This document shows positions 37,701 through 48,345 of a DNA stretch of 64,000 bases, in pieces. This DNA comes from Erythrocercus mccallii (taxonomy: Eukaryota; Chordata; Aves; Passeriformes; Dicruridae), in the NCBI GenBank assembly GCA_013397435.1, contig VZRG01000196.1, positions 248,001 to 312,000 on the forward strand, written 5' to 3'. The notes under the pieces were generated by a model. It searched no databases. It was not told the origin of the DNA and was given only the letters and a program-made list of their open reading frames with translations. Position 1 is the stretch's first letter. The number at the start of each line of letters is the position of its first letter. Made by a program: the position numbers and the translations under genes.

Positions 37701-40700
37701 GCAGGCCTCTCACTTCTGTGTAGTTCAATCACTTGCCTAAGGACTTCAAAAGAGTTAAAAATGCCAACAGTTTGCAACATACTGACTGCACACTTTCTAA
37801 CTTTTAAAGCAACATAACAGTTTTCTCATAAAGACTGAGCAGAAGTCAAAAGATCTCTTTGCACAGGAAACATCAGACACATTCAGCAAAAGAAAGGGAT
37901 GGATATACCTCAAATCCATCTTCCATTTATTTAGTACAAGTTTTCTTTTAAGCATTAGTAGATCCCAGGAAAATAATGCACATGGAAAAACAGTTAAAAA
38001 TCTTATTAGGATTAAAAGCAGTGGGTGGTGATAGATACACATGGGTTTAAAACTCCTGAAAGAAATGGAAAACACACATTTTACATTATTTTAAGTAGCT
38101 TTAGGGAGACAAGAAAAAAAAGAACAGGAAGTGTTGTTAGAAGCAAGAAGCACATTAAACTGTCACTTGGATGAATCCTGCAACATCTTTTGTCCACTAG
38201 GAGTAATACTTCATATCATGTGTACAACATCCCTTCTTTGCCATGACCCCTATCTCAGGGTGCTGTCATTTTCCCCACTGCTCTTTCCACACGTTCCTCA
38301 TGCAGAACAGCAAGGGGCACAGTAACCACCCCTTGCCATTTCCTACATACAAAGAGTTTTACAGCATCATAAAGTGCCACTATTTCTGTTCATGTTCTTT
38401 CCATCTTAAGAGAAAATTAAATGAAATGCTGGTTTGCTGCTACTGTTGAAAGAGTTGTATGGGTAGATTTTTGTTGGTTTTTTTTTTAGTTATGACACAA
38501 AGCAATCAATTCCCACAAACTTCAAGGTGCTCAGTGTTTTTATAACCTAAAACAAGCTTCTGATTGCATGCTTCTCCTGAATCCCTGCAAAGAAGAGACA
38601 GCACACGTTTCCCAGCCCAGCCCACACTTGATTTGCAGGTGCCAGCCAGACCTCCAATTTTTCTACAAGGTTCAGGACCCTAAAACGTATTCCAAGGGCT
38701 TCACCTGCCCCAGCACCAGCAAGTGCTGCTCTTAGAGGCTGCTGTGAAATCACACAGGAGGAGAGTAATTAAATGAGTTTGCTCCCTGTCCTCCTGCTGT
38801 GGGGACACATCCATCCACAGCAAGGAATCATTCGTACCCCCTGCCAAGGTCACCTTGCCTGCTGATGCCTGGACAGTACCACTCCAACCACTTTCAGGCT
38901 TCATTCCCCTTCTTTCAGCAGCATTTCTCTCATGTTGATCCTCCCTTAAAATTATCCTGATTTTTCTCCCTGGCATGGAAAAGGGATCTGGAAAAGGAAT
39001 AGCAACTTTAGATCATTAGTTCAGCTACATCAAAGGGTGCAGGAGCTGAGCTGGTGGGAAAGCTTGCACCACTGGCAATTGTAGCAACTGTTAGGAAATG
39101 AGGAGTGTGAAAGGAATAGAAACCTGTATTTAAACTGTAACCATGAGAAAATGAGAGAACAATCTCAAAAAGAAAATTTAACATGACACACCAACTTCTC
39201 TCATTCCACCCCCGCCACCAAGCCTTCATATCAGAATCTCTAACAAGATTAAAAAAAAGTTTAATTCTCAAATAATGACAATGAGCAAAGCATTAGCAGT
39301 ACCACACTTCCTTGGTAGCCAGGAAAATAATATTTACCATTTTCCATATTCACCTGCAGTATTTTCTGCACATAGTAAATATAAAATTGTACTTCACTTT
39401 ATCTTGCTGACAAGAGGAAGCTATTGCCTATGCTGTCAACATAAAAATGATTAGAAAATTTTAATCTGCAGGTTCCCTAAGTTATCATTTATCACGCCAT
39501 TGGTTATATTCTAGTGAAAACAAACAGATAATAATGTAACATTAAGGACTCAAATTTTTTACATAGCCCAGGCACTTCTACAGCAATATAAGAGCTTCCC
39601 CCATACCGCTTAAAGTGGAGGGCGCTCATTTCTGACATATCTCTCCAGTTATTCTCCTCATACAAGCTACCTAGACCTAAGCTGGGAAAAAGAAGAGGCA
39701 CCTGAAAATGCTAAAGCAAACTGAGTATCCTGTCGCATGTTTGGAACACTCATTGCTCCTTTGCTGTTGGAACAAATAGAGGACAGCTATGGAGAATGTA
39801 GACGGTAAATTTACAGATAAAATCTGGGTAGTTTCTTCCAGCTGCAGAAGTAAATCTTTCTTTCTTTATGCCATCTTGTTACAGGCTGTTCCCAAAGAAA
39901 TTCAGATCATTTAACTATACACACTTCTCACCATATACTCTTCAGATTTTTTTTCTTGCTACTGAATTACTTTGTAATGTGCGCCTATCAAATCAGTGAT
40001 GCCTGCTGCTGCTGTTAGACTTTTAGCTGCAAAGCACTCTTTCATAAAGTTGTATAGACAGATTTTCTTACAAATAGGAGTTGTGTAGTAGGCAGTGACA
40101 TTATAACATTAAAAGAAACCTCAGCTTGACAATTTTTACACTAATAAAGGCAAATTCCATCAGGTTTTTATTTCTAGGTCTGTCCTTTCAAGTTTCTTCT
40201 CTTATACTGGGAAATGTGGAATAACCACTAGGAGAAGGGAGGTGGTGAGCAAGTGGCTGCACAGTACTCCAGCTGGGGTTAAACCACAGCAGTGCTTTTT
40301 GATGCCCAGTGTGGGCACAAAGCATTGGGATAACAACAGATCTGACCAGAACATGTTAGAACAAATTTGTTAAAAGCATTTAATAAATTAGTTTAATAGT
40401 TGCTGGTTACAATGCTGTTCCATTTGCTCAGAGTTCCTGCACATGGGCTCACAGTCCCTGTTCCATCCATGGGGTCTTATCAGCATCAAAGTTATTCTCT
40501 AGAAATCAAGGCATTTGGTTCATTTGGGGAAATACCAAGTTGAATTAACCATGGCAACACCATGCACGAGTTGATAACTCAGTAGACAGAACTCCAGCCT
40601 TACTAAAAAAATCCCCAAGATGTAAGGAAACAACTATCCCTTCCTGTTCCACCAGCATAGTCCCTGGCAGAACCCTACTATACCACAGCATGGAGTAACT

Positions 40701-43700
40701 AAAATTTATTGCTATTACGCAATAAGAGTGTTTCTAGTGCTCTCATATTCCCAGTTTATCTAACTAGTAGAAAACATCAGTTCAAATACTCTATAAACAA
40801 TTTACTTACTGCTACTCTAACAAAAAGAAATGAAAGTAAAATTATTTTCCTCTTTACATTAGAATGTTTCAGGAGTTGTTCTAAACACAAGTTTGGTGTA
40901 TAAATCCTTATCAGCTTTTACTATTTTACACTCCTACACTGTTTTGACATATAAAAACAAGAGGATAATTATGTGTCTGTTGGCAAATTGAAGTGCTGAG
41001 TCACTATTGTTTAGTGCAAGTGGCCCAGCTGTGCTTGATAGTTTCTTTTTCAATATTAAAGAATAGCTAAGAATGAAGGCTCTAGATTACCATTCACTGA
41101 GATATGAAATGGTCTGATCTTTGTGGCCTATACACTCATAGTTTTATTTTATTTATGGTCTCATCACACCTGCTGGGAGAGACACTAGGATCATCTCCTG
41201 AAATCTCCACAAGTCTTTCTAGCAGACTTAAGTTGCCTACATCTGGGGAAAAGTTTCAGGCATAAAAGCAACTTCTACTACCAGCACCAGAGGTTTTTGG
41301 GAGATGCAGGAGTATTTGCAAACAGCGTTTTAAAGAATATAGTCTGATCTATTACTTGAGAGCAATACTACAATACGGTGAATGACTAAATCATGAGAGA
41401 ACCTCCTGGATATGCTCAGTCCATGTAAGACATCTCTAAAACAGGAAGATTTACAGATAGATATTCTCTGAAACACATTTCAAAGTTAAAAATAAGAACA
41501 TTAGCAGAAGAAATATAGAGCCGCAATACTCATACTTGTGACATTTGCTGAGAATCACAGAGTTTATTGCAGCATTTGGAGAGCAGCAAACTCAAATACA
41601 TTCAGTACACATCCTTATCCAAGGCAACTTAATGAAAACTTATGAACAAATACTCAAAATAATTTTGCTGCTAATGGAGAAAAGAAAAAGTCATTTTGAT
41701 TTGGCTTGCAGGGACAAATCTTGTTGTCTGTAGGGAGAGCAAGAAAACATATACTTTAATATATAATGGCTTATGGCCAACATAGGTAGGTTTCTTAATA
41801 ACGATACAACCAGCTCCTACAGTTCCCACCCACAACAGAACTGTTGGGGAGGATGAGGCAGGAAAACCCTACAAATATGATTGCTTAGAAAGAGATTCTA
41901 AGAGTGTGAGACCTGCAGGAGAAATAGGAATGAAAGCAAGCTTTGAGATGTAGAATGCCAAGCTGGAAAACAGTGATTTAGCAATACTCCTTGCAGACAA
42001 AGGGATGCCAGGTGTCCAAGGGGGATGGCCCTGCCAAGGTGGCAGGGAGAAGGTGACTAGAAACTAACTATTAGGGTTTTGGAATGTGGCGCGGTATGTT
42101 AATGTAGTAGTTCTCATAGGCTGTATGTAAATTCTGTAGGTTTTGTATCTTGTACAGGTTGGTTAGTGTAAGTCAGAATATTCAACACAGAAAGAGATAT
42201 AATGTAATGCAACAGGAAATTAGCTCTCTCTTGCCTCTGCTACCTCTCATTGGGCATGCTTCAGCTGTGGCTGGCAGCTGGAAGCTCCTGTACCCACGAC
42301 CTGGGCAATAAACTCCATGTTTCAAGAGATGCCCTGATATCCAGAGATCTCTCTCTCCTCGCCGTCCCTGGTGCTGTCTTTCTCACACAGAACACCCACT
42401 GACACTCCTCATAGTGCAGCTGAATCAGTGAAAGGAAACAAAAATTTTGTCTGAGGCTTACTTTCTCTCCTGAATCCTAACACCTAGATACAATAGGGGT
42501 GGACAAAAAGAATACTGAACAAAACAGTAACAAAGCAGAATTTGCCAATGGCTTACCTTGCCCAAATCTAGATCTCTTTCAGACAGCTTAGAATTAAACA
42601 CTTTAAGTCTAAACACAAAGTAGCACACAGCTCTTGGTTTTGTCAGTGTTTCCAGCACCCACAATCAAACAGACCAACAGCTTGTCTTTAAAGACCTGGG
42701 GCAATTTACTCAACAAAAGTCTGATAATGTGAAATAGAAATTACACACATATCAAGGGACCTCACATCATGTCTTACTAAGACAGTGTAAAAAGCTTAAA
42801 TTATAGCATTTAGAAGGCTGCATCTAAAGCAGCAGCTCCCAAGACACAGGTCAGAGGATTGTGCTGAATTGTGCCAGTTATAACTGGGGATGCAACACAG
42901 GCAGAGTCAAACTGGTTTCTGCTATCATTGTAGAGATCACAACGAATTATTGATCTGGGAAAGAGATGGGCACCCATGTAACTTGGAAGTTCTTCCTCTG
43001 AATAAAAGTGTGGTTCATCTGGCATCATACTGGCAATTAAGAAAATCAACACAAAACCAAACAGATTCTTTTGTTTCAGAAGCAGGCTGACATACTGACA
43101 CATTTGCAGCAGTAAGCATTTTACAAGCACGTGTATCATGGTATGAAATGACAGCATATTTGAAATTAAAAATTTACCCTGTTTAATGGTTAGCTTCTAA
43201 GGACCAAATTATTCATAATTGGCCATTCTAAAGGCTATATACTTCTTACACCTGACCTTATACCAGAAAAAGTATTATCAGAACACCTTACCAGAAAAAC
43301 AGAAAAACCAGAAAAACAGTGGCTACTCCTTTGGAGGGCCAAAGAATCAGCAAAGAATCCATACAATATTTCTAATCCTCAATAAATAATTTTTATTCAC
43401 AATTAAGAATGGAATCTCTTCTACTCAACACTGGTGAGGCCACACCTGGGTTACTGCATCCAGTCCTGAGTTCCATAAGAGATATGGTCATGGTCATGCT
43501 GGAAAGAGACCAGAAAAGAACCATGAAGATGGATCTCACATATGGAGAGAGTCCTAGAAAACTGGGATTGTTCAGAAAGTTGTGTTCCACGACAGTCTAT
43601 CCTCAGGACCTCCAGACACCTTGGCTTGATATTAGCTATGAACTGTGAAATCCAGCTCAATTATGTATAGCTTGCTGCTATGGATTACATTTTGTTGTAA

Positions 43701-46700
43701 TGCTGTGTCTATTTCCATTCAAAATAGTTTAAGAGTGTGCTTAAATAAGGATATAAATTTACCAAGACACTTTTCTGGAAAACTATCCAATCATCTCACC
43801 ACTACCTTTTGTCTTTTAAGTTGTATTGGTAAACCAGCATGAGCAAACAAGATGTAGTAACCCCTGCAATTAACATGAGCATTTGCAGAGAAAGCCTCCC
43901 ATTAAGAGAGTTAGTTGTTCATTTTGTTGTTAATTTCTTTGACTAGTTAAGCCCAATATTCAAAACACAATAGATTAGTTTGTTCCAATGTCTATGTTTC
44001 AGAATCTGGGTCCTCAAAGAAAAAGAGAAACTCAAGATCCATTGGTAGTATGAAGAACCTTTCTGAGACTCTGAAAGTTACCTTACAAATGCTAGGGGAA
44101 GCTGATTTTATCAGTATTTTGCAAAAACTTACTGCAAAAGTCAAATGGCACAAGGTTTCAAGAAAGGAAAGAAGGTGGTTTCTTATTAATATATAAAACA
44201 AAAAATATTACTACTTGAAAGGTAAAAGAAAGTATGATGAGCTCTCCAAACTTCCTATTGACTTGCACTAAGCGTAGGGAAAAAATAGGTTTAAAATCAA
44301 GGCAGGTATGTGCTCTGCTTGCTTTTCTGGTGGCCAGGCAAGGGTCTGTGACCCACATAACTTAGATCACAAACACCAACTAGAACTACAGATCTGACCT
44401 ACCAAAGGGAAGTTTGCAGAGATAAGCATGGTTATCTTGAGCAGGAGGGGCAGAGCAGAGTACTTGAGCACTACAGAATCCAGCACAAGCCAAGGAGAGC
44501 TGATAGATGGAAATCTGTCACAGAAAAAGGTGTTGGTTGATAGGGAATAGCAATGAGCTGAGCAAGGCGCATTAGTGCAGCCTGAAATACAGCACCAAGA
44601 GGCACAACTTTCAGAGTCAGAAACCAAAGTGCAAGAGCCTGTGTAAGACAGCATCAGGGAGTAAAAAACATACTTCACAGGGCTTTGCTGGTGTAGGATC
44701 AGGGTCTGTGTTTTGTACTGTGGCACAACCCTGGTATATTGACACATTCCCATGTCAATGAGCCAGGATGCATTCCCATTCAACTGCTAGAGAGGGTTGA
44801 AGTTGGCAGGCAGACATTCAGGAGGCTGCAGGACATCTGCTGCCTACACCTCACTGAGATCAGGAGGAAAACAAGACCCAACTTGCCTACATCTGGGGAA
44901 AAGTTTCAGGCATAAAAGCAACTTCTACTACCAGCACCAGAGGTTTTTGGGAGATGGAGGAGTATTTGCAAACAGGGTTTTTAAGAATATAGTCTGATCT
45001 ACTACTTGAGAGCAATACTACAAAAATCCAGTCTTCCTCCTTGTAAAGGGAATTGGATTAGGGATGACAGCAGACAGTAGGAACAAAAAGGAAAGCTGCT
45101 ACAATACAAAAATAGGGCCTGGTGGGAGGAAAGTGGGTGAAGAGGCAATAGTGCCCTTTTAGCTCAGCCAGGGTCAGAACATTAGAACAAAGCTCCTACA
45201 ATTTGTATGTCCATACCCAGCCACAACTATCTGAATAGGATTGACAGAAAGGACTAGACATTTTCTACTACAGGGATTGAAGGCAGATTCTCTCTAAGGC
45301 AAATTAGGTCCTCATGGCCAAACCCAGAAAAAAGAAACAGAAGGGAAAAGGGGACACCCCCAGACTTACTGGTCACCTCCAGGATGGCAATAGCCTCAAG
45401 GAGGTTTTCAACAAGGCAAGGCTTACGTGCCCTCTGGGTGTGCTGGCATCCACAGTTTTCCTCAAATACAGGAAACTTTATTGCATGTCTGTAGCAGCAG
45501 AAACATGTATTTATATGCTCCTCCCATATTAAAAAGAAGCAAACAAAAACCTGTGATGCAGGTGATACATCATTAACAGCAATCAAGAAGTCTTTTCAGG
45601 GAATGACCTGGAATACTGAACTGCTTCTAACTGAAGGAGGCCCCTGAGCACACTTTTGATGAAGCAAGAAATAATCTCTCAGCTGCAAGAGATCAGTTCT
45701 TCCCCTGCCTTCAGTGGAGCAACTTCCTCATAAAAGCACAGTTTCATGGCAAAGCAAAGCCTCTGGGCCCTAAAGATCCAAGAGTTTACATCTGACTGGC
45801 TTGGTGGGAGGCAAGGCAGAAAAGAGCCATAGCTCTTTTCTGTGGGTCTATAGATCTGCAGTCAGAGAGAGGTAAAGGAAAAGATGGAAGGGTTATAATA
45901 TCCTGCTTTGCCATAAATCTATTAAAGGGTGTTTGATATAATGACAAACAAATGCACTCCCAAATAAAGAGTAAGCAATTCAGGGAGCAGGATCAATTAA
46001 CTTCCAGGCAGATGCACAGGAAGGCTGCAGAGACTGAGTAAGGACTGTTGTGTATTGTGCTGAAACACCTGAGCTCCTGCCATGTGAGTGGGCTGTAAAC
46101 ATCCAGATGTTTTGTGTCATGAGATGAGGAGATGCCAAAAAGGATTTGGAATGCTGCTCAAGAGACAGATAGAAGTGAACTTGAACTCTTAAGACTGCTG
46201 CCTCCCAAGCTGAAAACCAGATACTGTAGTAGAGATTTACTGTGAGCAGGAAGTATCCCAGGCACAGGGAGAGACCAACAAGGCTACAGCAGCAAAGAGA
46301 ACCCAACAGTGCAAGAGAAAATTAGCTGGCTTTCAATTCACTTTACTTAAAAACTAGTACTTACTAGTGCTCCTAAGAAAAAGGCTTTTCTGAGAAATGA
46401 AAGAGTAGCTCATGGGAAATTGGTCTTTGACAAGATCTGACCTCCTTTAAAGTTGCTGAAATACCTGTACCAAGGAACACACTAGGAAGTTTGGATGTGC
46501 CTATGTTACTGTCACAGTCTGACCAGGAGAGTGCTCTTGGAGAAAGTCTCTGAACTGCTGCCAACTCCCTAGGTTGTGCTTGGCACATACAAGTCAGATC
46601 CCCTCTAGACTGGGAGTTGTGCTCCAGCCACTGACAGGGATTCAGCACTGGGATCAAACTACAACTAGCCCAAAGGAAACCCCCCAAACAAGGACAGCAC

Positions 46701-48108
46701 AGATGGAGGTTTCCCAGCAGCAAGCATTCGGTGCCCAGTGGTCTGACCTGCCCTAAGTGCAGATATGTCTTCACAGCAGCAGTGTTGTGGTGCCTCCAAC
46801 CTGAAAGATTTGAATGCAAAGACTGTCAAATGCATACAGTCCCAGTAAGACTCTTCTGAAGGTGTATTTGTGTCAGCATCCCCCCCTGCTCAGACAAATT
46901 TAAACTTGAAATATTGCAACAGGGCAGGACAAGAAGAGCCTGTGGAACTTACAATTCCACGTCTGAAAGAATTATGAATGTCTTGCTTAGAAAAACAAAC
47001 AAAACCAAACGAAGTGAGAGCAATTCCTGCATTTTGCCTTTATATTTGTATAAGTCTTTCTCTTTCAGTGCTCCAAGGATATGAATCTTTTTTGATTGGA
47101 AGAGGCAATTCAATGTCTTGGCATACTTTGTGATTCTTATGCATATATAAGCAACTTTAAAAGCAACATATACAAGCAACTTTATAGTAAAATTTCCAAT
47201 TTAGCCATTTTCAATAAGAATGTATATCACACCCTTCCAAGTGTAATTGCAACTCAAGCCATCCTTTCTGCTTTCCACTGCCCAGCTAACCCTGAAGGTG
47301 CACAGCTGCTGCAGTGCACACTCCTGCACATGACATTTCATTTGGAAACAGCCTAAAGGCAATATGTAATAAACAGAGGTGTAGAAGATACTGTGTGATT
47401 ATTTGGAAAGTGAGAACAGTCTTAGCATGAAGCCCTAATTAGCTGGACACACAATTAAACTTGGTTTTATCAAGGCTAGGCTGGATGGGGTCCTGGGTAA
47501 CCTGGCCCAGCGGAAGGTGTCCCAGCTCCTGGTAGGAGAGCTGGAATTAGATGAACTTTAAGCTCCCTTCTAACTCAAACCACTTATGATCTATGGGACT
47601 GATAAAATAAAATACAGAAAACAAGAAAAGCCCAAACACACACACTCTTTTACACATTTCAGTACGGGTTTGGATACCTCACCCCCAGCCTAACCAACAA
47701 TTTTTTTGGTGGTGAAATATTCGTCTCAGGAAGGCATTAAACACAGGCTTCCCACTCCCACGCTGTGTTCAAACACTTTAAGGTGTTGGTACGGCCGGAG
47801 GGGCCCCCAGCTTTAGCAGAAAGCGACCTTCCCCGTTTCTGGGATGAGGGCGGCGCCCGGCCCGGTGCTCCAGCGCCGGGGCCGTGCAGGGAAGGCCAGC
47901 CCGGCTCATCCAGCGGCGCGGGCAGGGCAGCTCCGGCTCCGCACGCCGAGCCCCGGCGGGAGGCGGCTGGGGCTGCTCAGCCCCCGGCGCGGACACCCCC
48001 GGCCCCGGCCCGCCCCGAGAGGGGCCCCGCAGCGATCGGCACTCACCTCGTCCCGCAGGGCGACCGCCAGCACAGCCTCCGGACGAAGGTCAGGGCCGGG
48101 GACGCCAT
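22565..48108 (-). CDS. ECI2: ECI2, enoyl-CoA delta isomerase 2 (PECI), complete ten-exon gene
   Basis: ECI2 moves 3-cis/3-trans double bonds of enoyl-CoA to 2-trans, letting unsaturated fatty acids enter beta-oxidation in peroxisomes and mitochondria. Ten exons join in phase to 1200 nt (399 codons plus TGA; human is known to be 394). Order in the protein: Arg-rich leader 1-35 (FVRRLCWRSPCGTR), a mitochondrial-type presequence; acyl-CoA-binding domain about 42-120 with SQKDF, KLYALFKQATEGPCN and KAKWDAW; hydratase/isomerase domain from about 145, with MFNRPDRKNAIN, the oxyanion-hole segment GDYYSSGNDL (199-207), VNGPAIGICVTVLGLCDLVYASDR and LGQSPEGCSSY (Glu 285, a candidate catalytic acid by family comparison); C-terminus KKSKL, whose last three residues are a PTS1 peroxisomal signal. 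The ATG has G at -3 and +4. Met35 and Met40 could start a shorter form lacking the leader. No frameshift or premature stop was seen. Confidence 0.97.
23537..23680 (-). CDS. ECI2: ECI2 coding exon 9
   Basis: 144 nt after TATATAG. It encodes ASEMLLFNKKLTAAEACAQG, then LVTEVFPDSSFQKEVWARLEAYASLPKN. The donor AAT|GTCAGT lacks the usual G at -1. Reading through it adds about 32 unrelated codons to a stop at 23441, which would give a form without the peroxisomal C-terminus. Confidence 0.95.
24475..24564 (-). CDS. ECI2: ECI2 coding exon 8 (candidate catalytic Glu)
   Basis: 90 nt after TTTCTCCAG, with donor AAG|GTAAGA. It encodes ATFHSPFSQLGQSPEGCSSY and LFPKIMGLAK. The SPEG glutamate is the position I infer to be catalytic by comparison with the isomerase family. 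Confidence 0.96.
24808..24831. repeat. Short TTTGAA hexamer tandem run
   Basis: About four consecutive copies of a TTTGAA-type hexamer lie in ECI2 intron 8. This is a simple tandem repeat, likely length-variable. Confidence 0.7.
25800..26180 (+). mobile_element. Probable ancient CR1-like LINE remnant
   Basis: Diverged sequence in ECI2 intron 7 keeps CR1-like wording such as GTGTCCAGCTTGAATCAC, GAAGGAGTCCTGAGGAG, a GGCAGCTGTTCAGTGCAAAA-like segment, AGAAGAGAAGG and CACCCTGTAAC. Similarity is weak; it may extend left towards 25490. A repeat-library search would settle it. Confidence 0.4.
26678..26798 (-). CDS. ECI2: ECI2 coding exon 7 (second CoA/oxyanion loop)
   Basis: 121 nt after TTCTCTAG, with donor AGG|GTAAGT. 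It encodes EFVGHFIDFPKPLIAVVNGP and AIGICVTVLGLCDLVYASDR. The NGPAIG loop is the second half of the oxyanion hole. An open frame of 157 codons spans it, but the flanks are intron. Confidence 0.97.
27832..27934 (-). CDS. ECI2: ECI2 coding exon 6 (oxyanion-hole segment)
   Basis: 103 nt after TCTGCAG. It encodes NGDYYSSGNDLNNFANVQPG and EMEKMAKDGAVLL. The SSGNDL segment binds the thioester carbonyl in the crotonase fold. The donor is CAA|GTAGAA, a weak match to consensus, but its phase joins exactly to exon 7 (codon AA|A, Lys, where human has Arg). Confidence 0.95.
29292..29361 (-). CDS. ECI2: ECI2 coding exon 5
   Basis: 70 nt after TTATGCAG, with donor CTG|GTATGT. It encodes MYREIIKALEEAGKNDSTIA and VIT plus the first base of Gly. 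This is the helix and strand before the oxyanion-hole segment. It is too short to stand out as an open frame and was found by joining phases to its neighbours. Confidence 0.95.
30155..30346 (-). CDS. ECI2: ECI2 coding exon 4 (linker and start of isomerase domain)
   Basis: 192 nt after TATTGCAG, with donor CAG|GTAAAG. It encodes DDARQKYADLVSSL, a hydrophilic Ser/Glu/Lys-rich linker, then GYETLIVTTKNNITKIMFNR and PDRKNAINHQ, the first strand of the crotonase fold. The linker is the least conserved part. Confidence 0.97.
31999..32097 (-). CDS. ECI2: ECI2 coding exon 3 (acyl-CoA-binding domain)
   Basis: 99 nt after TTTTCAG, with donor CAG|GTGACA. It encodes ATEGPCNAPKPGMLDFIKKA and KWDAWNSLGNLSQ. 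KQATEG...KAKWDAW is the ACBP core motif that binds the CoA moiety. Confidence 0.97.
32468..32556 (+). mobile_element. Short CR1-like 3' end
   Basis: In ECI2 intron 2. The order ATTGGACCAGCTGAACTAC, then GAGGTATTCTATGATCTG resembles the CR1 3' terminus (TTGGACCAGATGA...TTCTATGAT). It is short and diverged. Confidence 0.5.
32913..32931 (+). repeat. A19 homopolymer
   Basis: Nineteen consecutive A residues, preceded by an A/C-rich run (AAACAAACAAAAAACCCC) and followed by GGAAAAAAACCC, within ECI2 intron 2. It could be a retroposon tail or a simple expansion; no clear retroposed body was seen upstream. Confidence 0.8.
33355..33517 (-). CDS. ECI2: ECI2 coding exon 2 (start of acyl-CoA-binding domain)
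   Basis: 163 nt after CTCCCAG, with donor CAG|GTAGGC. It encodes PTQAVCVPAFHLHMTAATMQ, then VSQKDFQKAQEQLKLLKKDP and GNETKLKLYALFKQ. The SQKDF...KLYALFKQ pattern is the N-terminal half of an ACBP fold. Confidence 0.96.
33766..34275 (+). mobile_element. CR1 LINE fragment in ECI2 intron 1
   Basis: About 510 bp of typical CR1 3' region: GCATTCAGTTCTGGGCCCCT, GTGTCCAAAGAAGGGAACAA, GGGAGCTTTTTAGCCTAG, AGGCTGCCCAGGAAAGTGG, GTTGGACTTGATAATCTCAA and the end GGTTCTATGATTAG. It lies antisense to ECI2 and about 250 bp upstream of exon 2 in the transcript sense. It is non-coding and 5' truncated. Confidence 0.92.
40228..40690 (+). mobile_element. ERV fragment: 3' end of an LTR plus start of internal region
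   Basis: The end of an avian ERV LTR is visible (GGTGAGCAAGTGGCTGC ... CCAGCTGGGGTTAAACC). A few bases later comes a decayed primer-binding-type segment (GATGCCCAGTGTGGGCAC) resembling those that pair with tRNA-Lys, then non-coding leader-like sequence up to about 40690. No retroviral protein frame is seen. The LTR 3' end matches, in opposite orientation, the LTR at 55297-55839. The right limit is approximate. Confidence 0.6.
41233..41373. repeat. 141-bp repeated segment, copy 1
   Basis: Matches 44883-45023 in the same orientation with 4 mismatches in 141 positions and no gap (counted by eye). It starts TTGCCTACATCTGGGGAAAA and ends GAGAGCAATACTACAA. Flanks of the two copies are unrelated, and no target-site duplication or coding potential was seen. 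Confidence 0.95.
41842..42387 (+). mobile_element. Solo LTR of an endogenous retrovirus (class II/ERVK-like)
   Basis: A 546-bp block begins TGTTGGGGAGG and ends TTTCTCACA, so it has TG...CA ends. It is bounded by the direct repeat CAGAAC at 41836-41841 and 42388-42393. A 6-bp target-site duplication is typical of class II (beta/alpha-like) retroviruses. An AATAAA (42307-42312) sits about 75 bp before the end, where the R/U5 border is expected. No internal viral sequence is present, so it is best read as a recombined solo LTR, antisense to ECI2. Confidence 0.75.
43405..43560 (+). mobile_element. CR1 LINE internal fragment
   Basis: The run CTACTCAACACTGGTGAGGC, CACACCTGGGTTACTGCATC, CAGTCCTGAGTTCC and GCTGGAAAGAGACCAGAAAA follows the standard CR1 coding-end and 3' UTR wording. 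Decayed sequence may continue to about 43640. Open frames here on both strands are repeat shadows. Confidence 0.8.
44883..45023. repeat. 141-bp repeated segment, copy 2
   Basis: Second copy, 3650 bp from the first, in direct orientation inside ECI2 intron 1. About 97% identity implies a recent duplication, or two insertions of an unnamed repeat family. Confidence 0.95.
47465..47596 (+). mobile_element. CR1 LINE, short 3' end
   Basis: Contains AGGCTAGGCTGGATGGGGTC, CTGGGTAACCTGGCCCAG, GGAAGGTGTCCCAGCTCC, then GAGCTGGAATTAGATGAACT and TTATGATCTATGG at the end. It lies just downstream (in transcript sense) of the ECI2 CpG island, inside intron 1. Confidence 0.85.
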
Positions 48109-48345
48109 AACCAGGGGAAAAGAAGTCGGGAGGGGGGAGGAGACGACAAAGCCCGCCCCGCCAGGGCCGCCGCGCCTTCGGCTGGGCGGTGGCAGCGGCC
48201 CGCCCCCGCCCCGGGGCTGGATCGCCGCCTGCAGCGCCGCGGAGAGGGCGGCCTGAGGGCGGGGCCGCGGCAGAGCTCGGCGCTGTGCGGGGAAGCCGGC
48301 GGGCGCTGCCGCGTGTGCGGCGCTGCGGGGCTGCGCCCGGGAGTC
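47780..48345 (-). promoter_or_regulatory. ECI2: CpG-island promoter of ECI2
   Basis: A sharp GC- and CpG-rich block in otherwise AT-rich DNA spans ECI2 exon 1. It has several GC boxes (e.g. CCCGCCCC and GGGCGG types near 48125-48215) and no clear TATA box. This fits a housekeeping-type dispersed promoter with transcription starting upstream of 48108 on the minus strand. CpG promoters often fire in both directions, but no gene is seen on the plus side. Confidence 0.85.
48047..48108 (-). CDS. ECI2: ECI2 coding exon 1 (mitochondrial leader)
   Basis: The minus-strand ATG at 48108-48106 lies inside the CpG island. 62 nt encode MASPALTFVRRLCWRSPCGT plus two bases of Arg. The donor is GAG|GTGAGT. 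The acidic-free, Arg-rich start suits a mitochondrial presequence, and the split codon joins exactly to exon 2. Confidence 0.9.

Larger units (their letters stand above)
33518..48046 (-). other. ECI2: ECI2 intron 1 (14.5 kb), rich in mobile elements
   Basis: The longest intron of the gene separates the leader exon from the ACBP exons. It holds CR1 fragments (33766-34275, 43405-43560, 47465-47596), an ERV fragment (40228-40690), a solo LTR (41842-42387) and a 141-bp segment present twice (41233-41373 and 44883-45023). The stretches 34280-40220 and 45030-47460 show no gene or repeat I can name. Confidence 0.85.
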
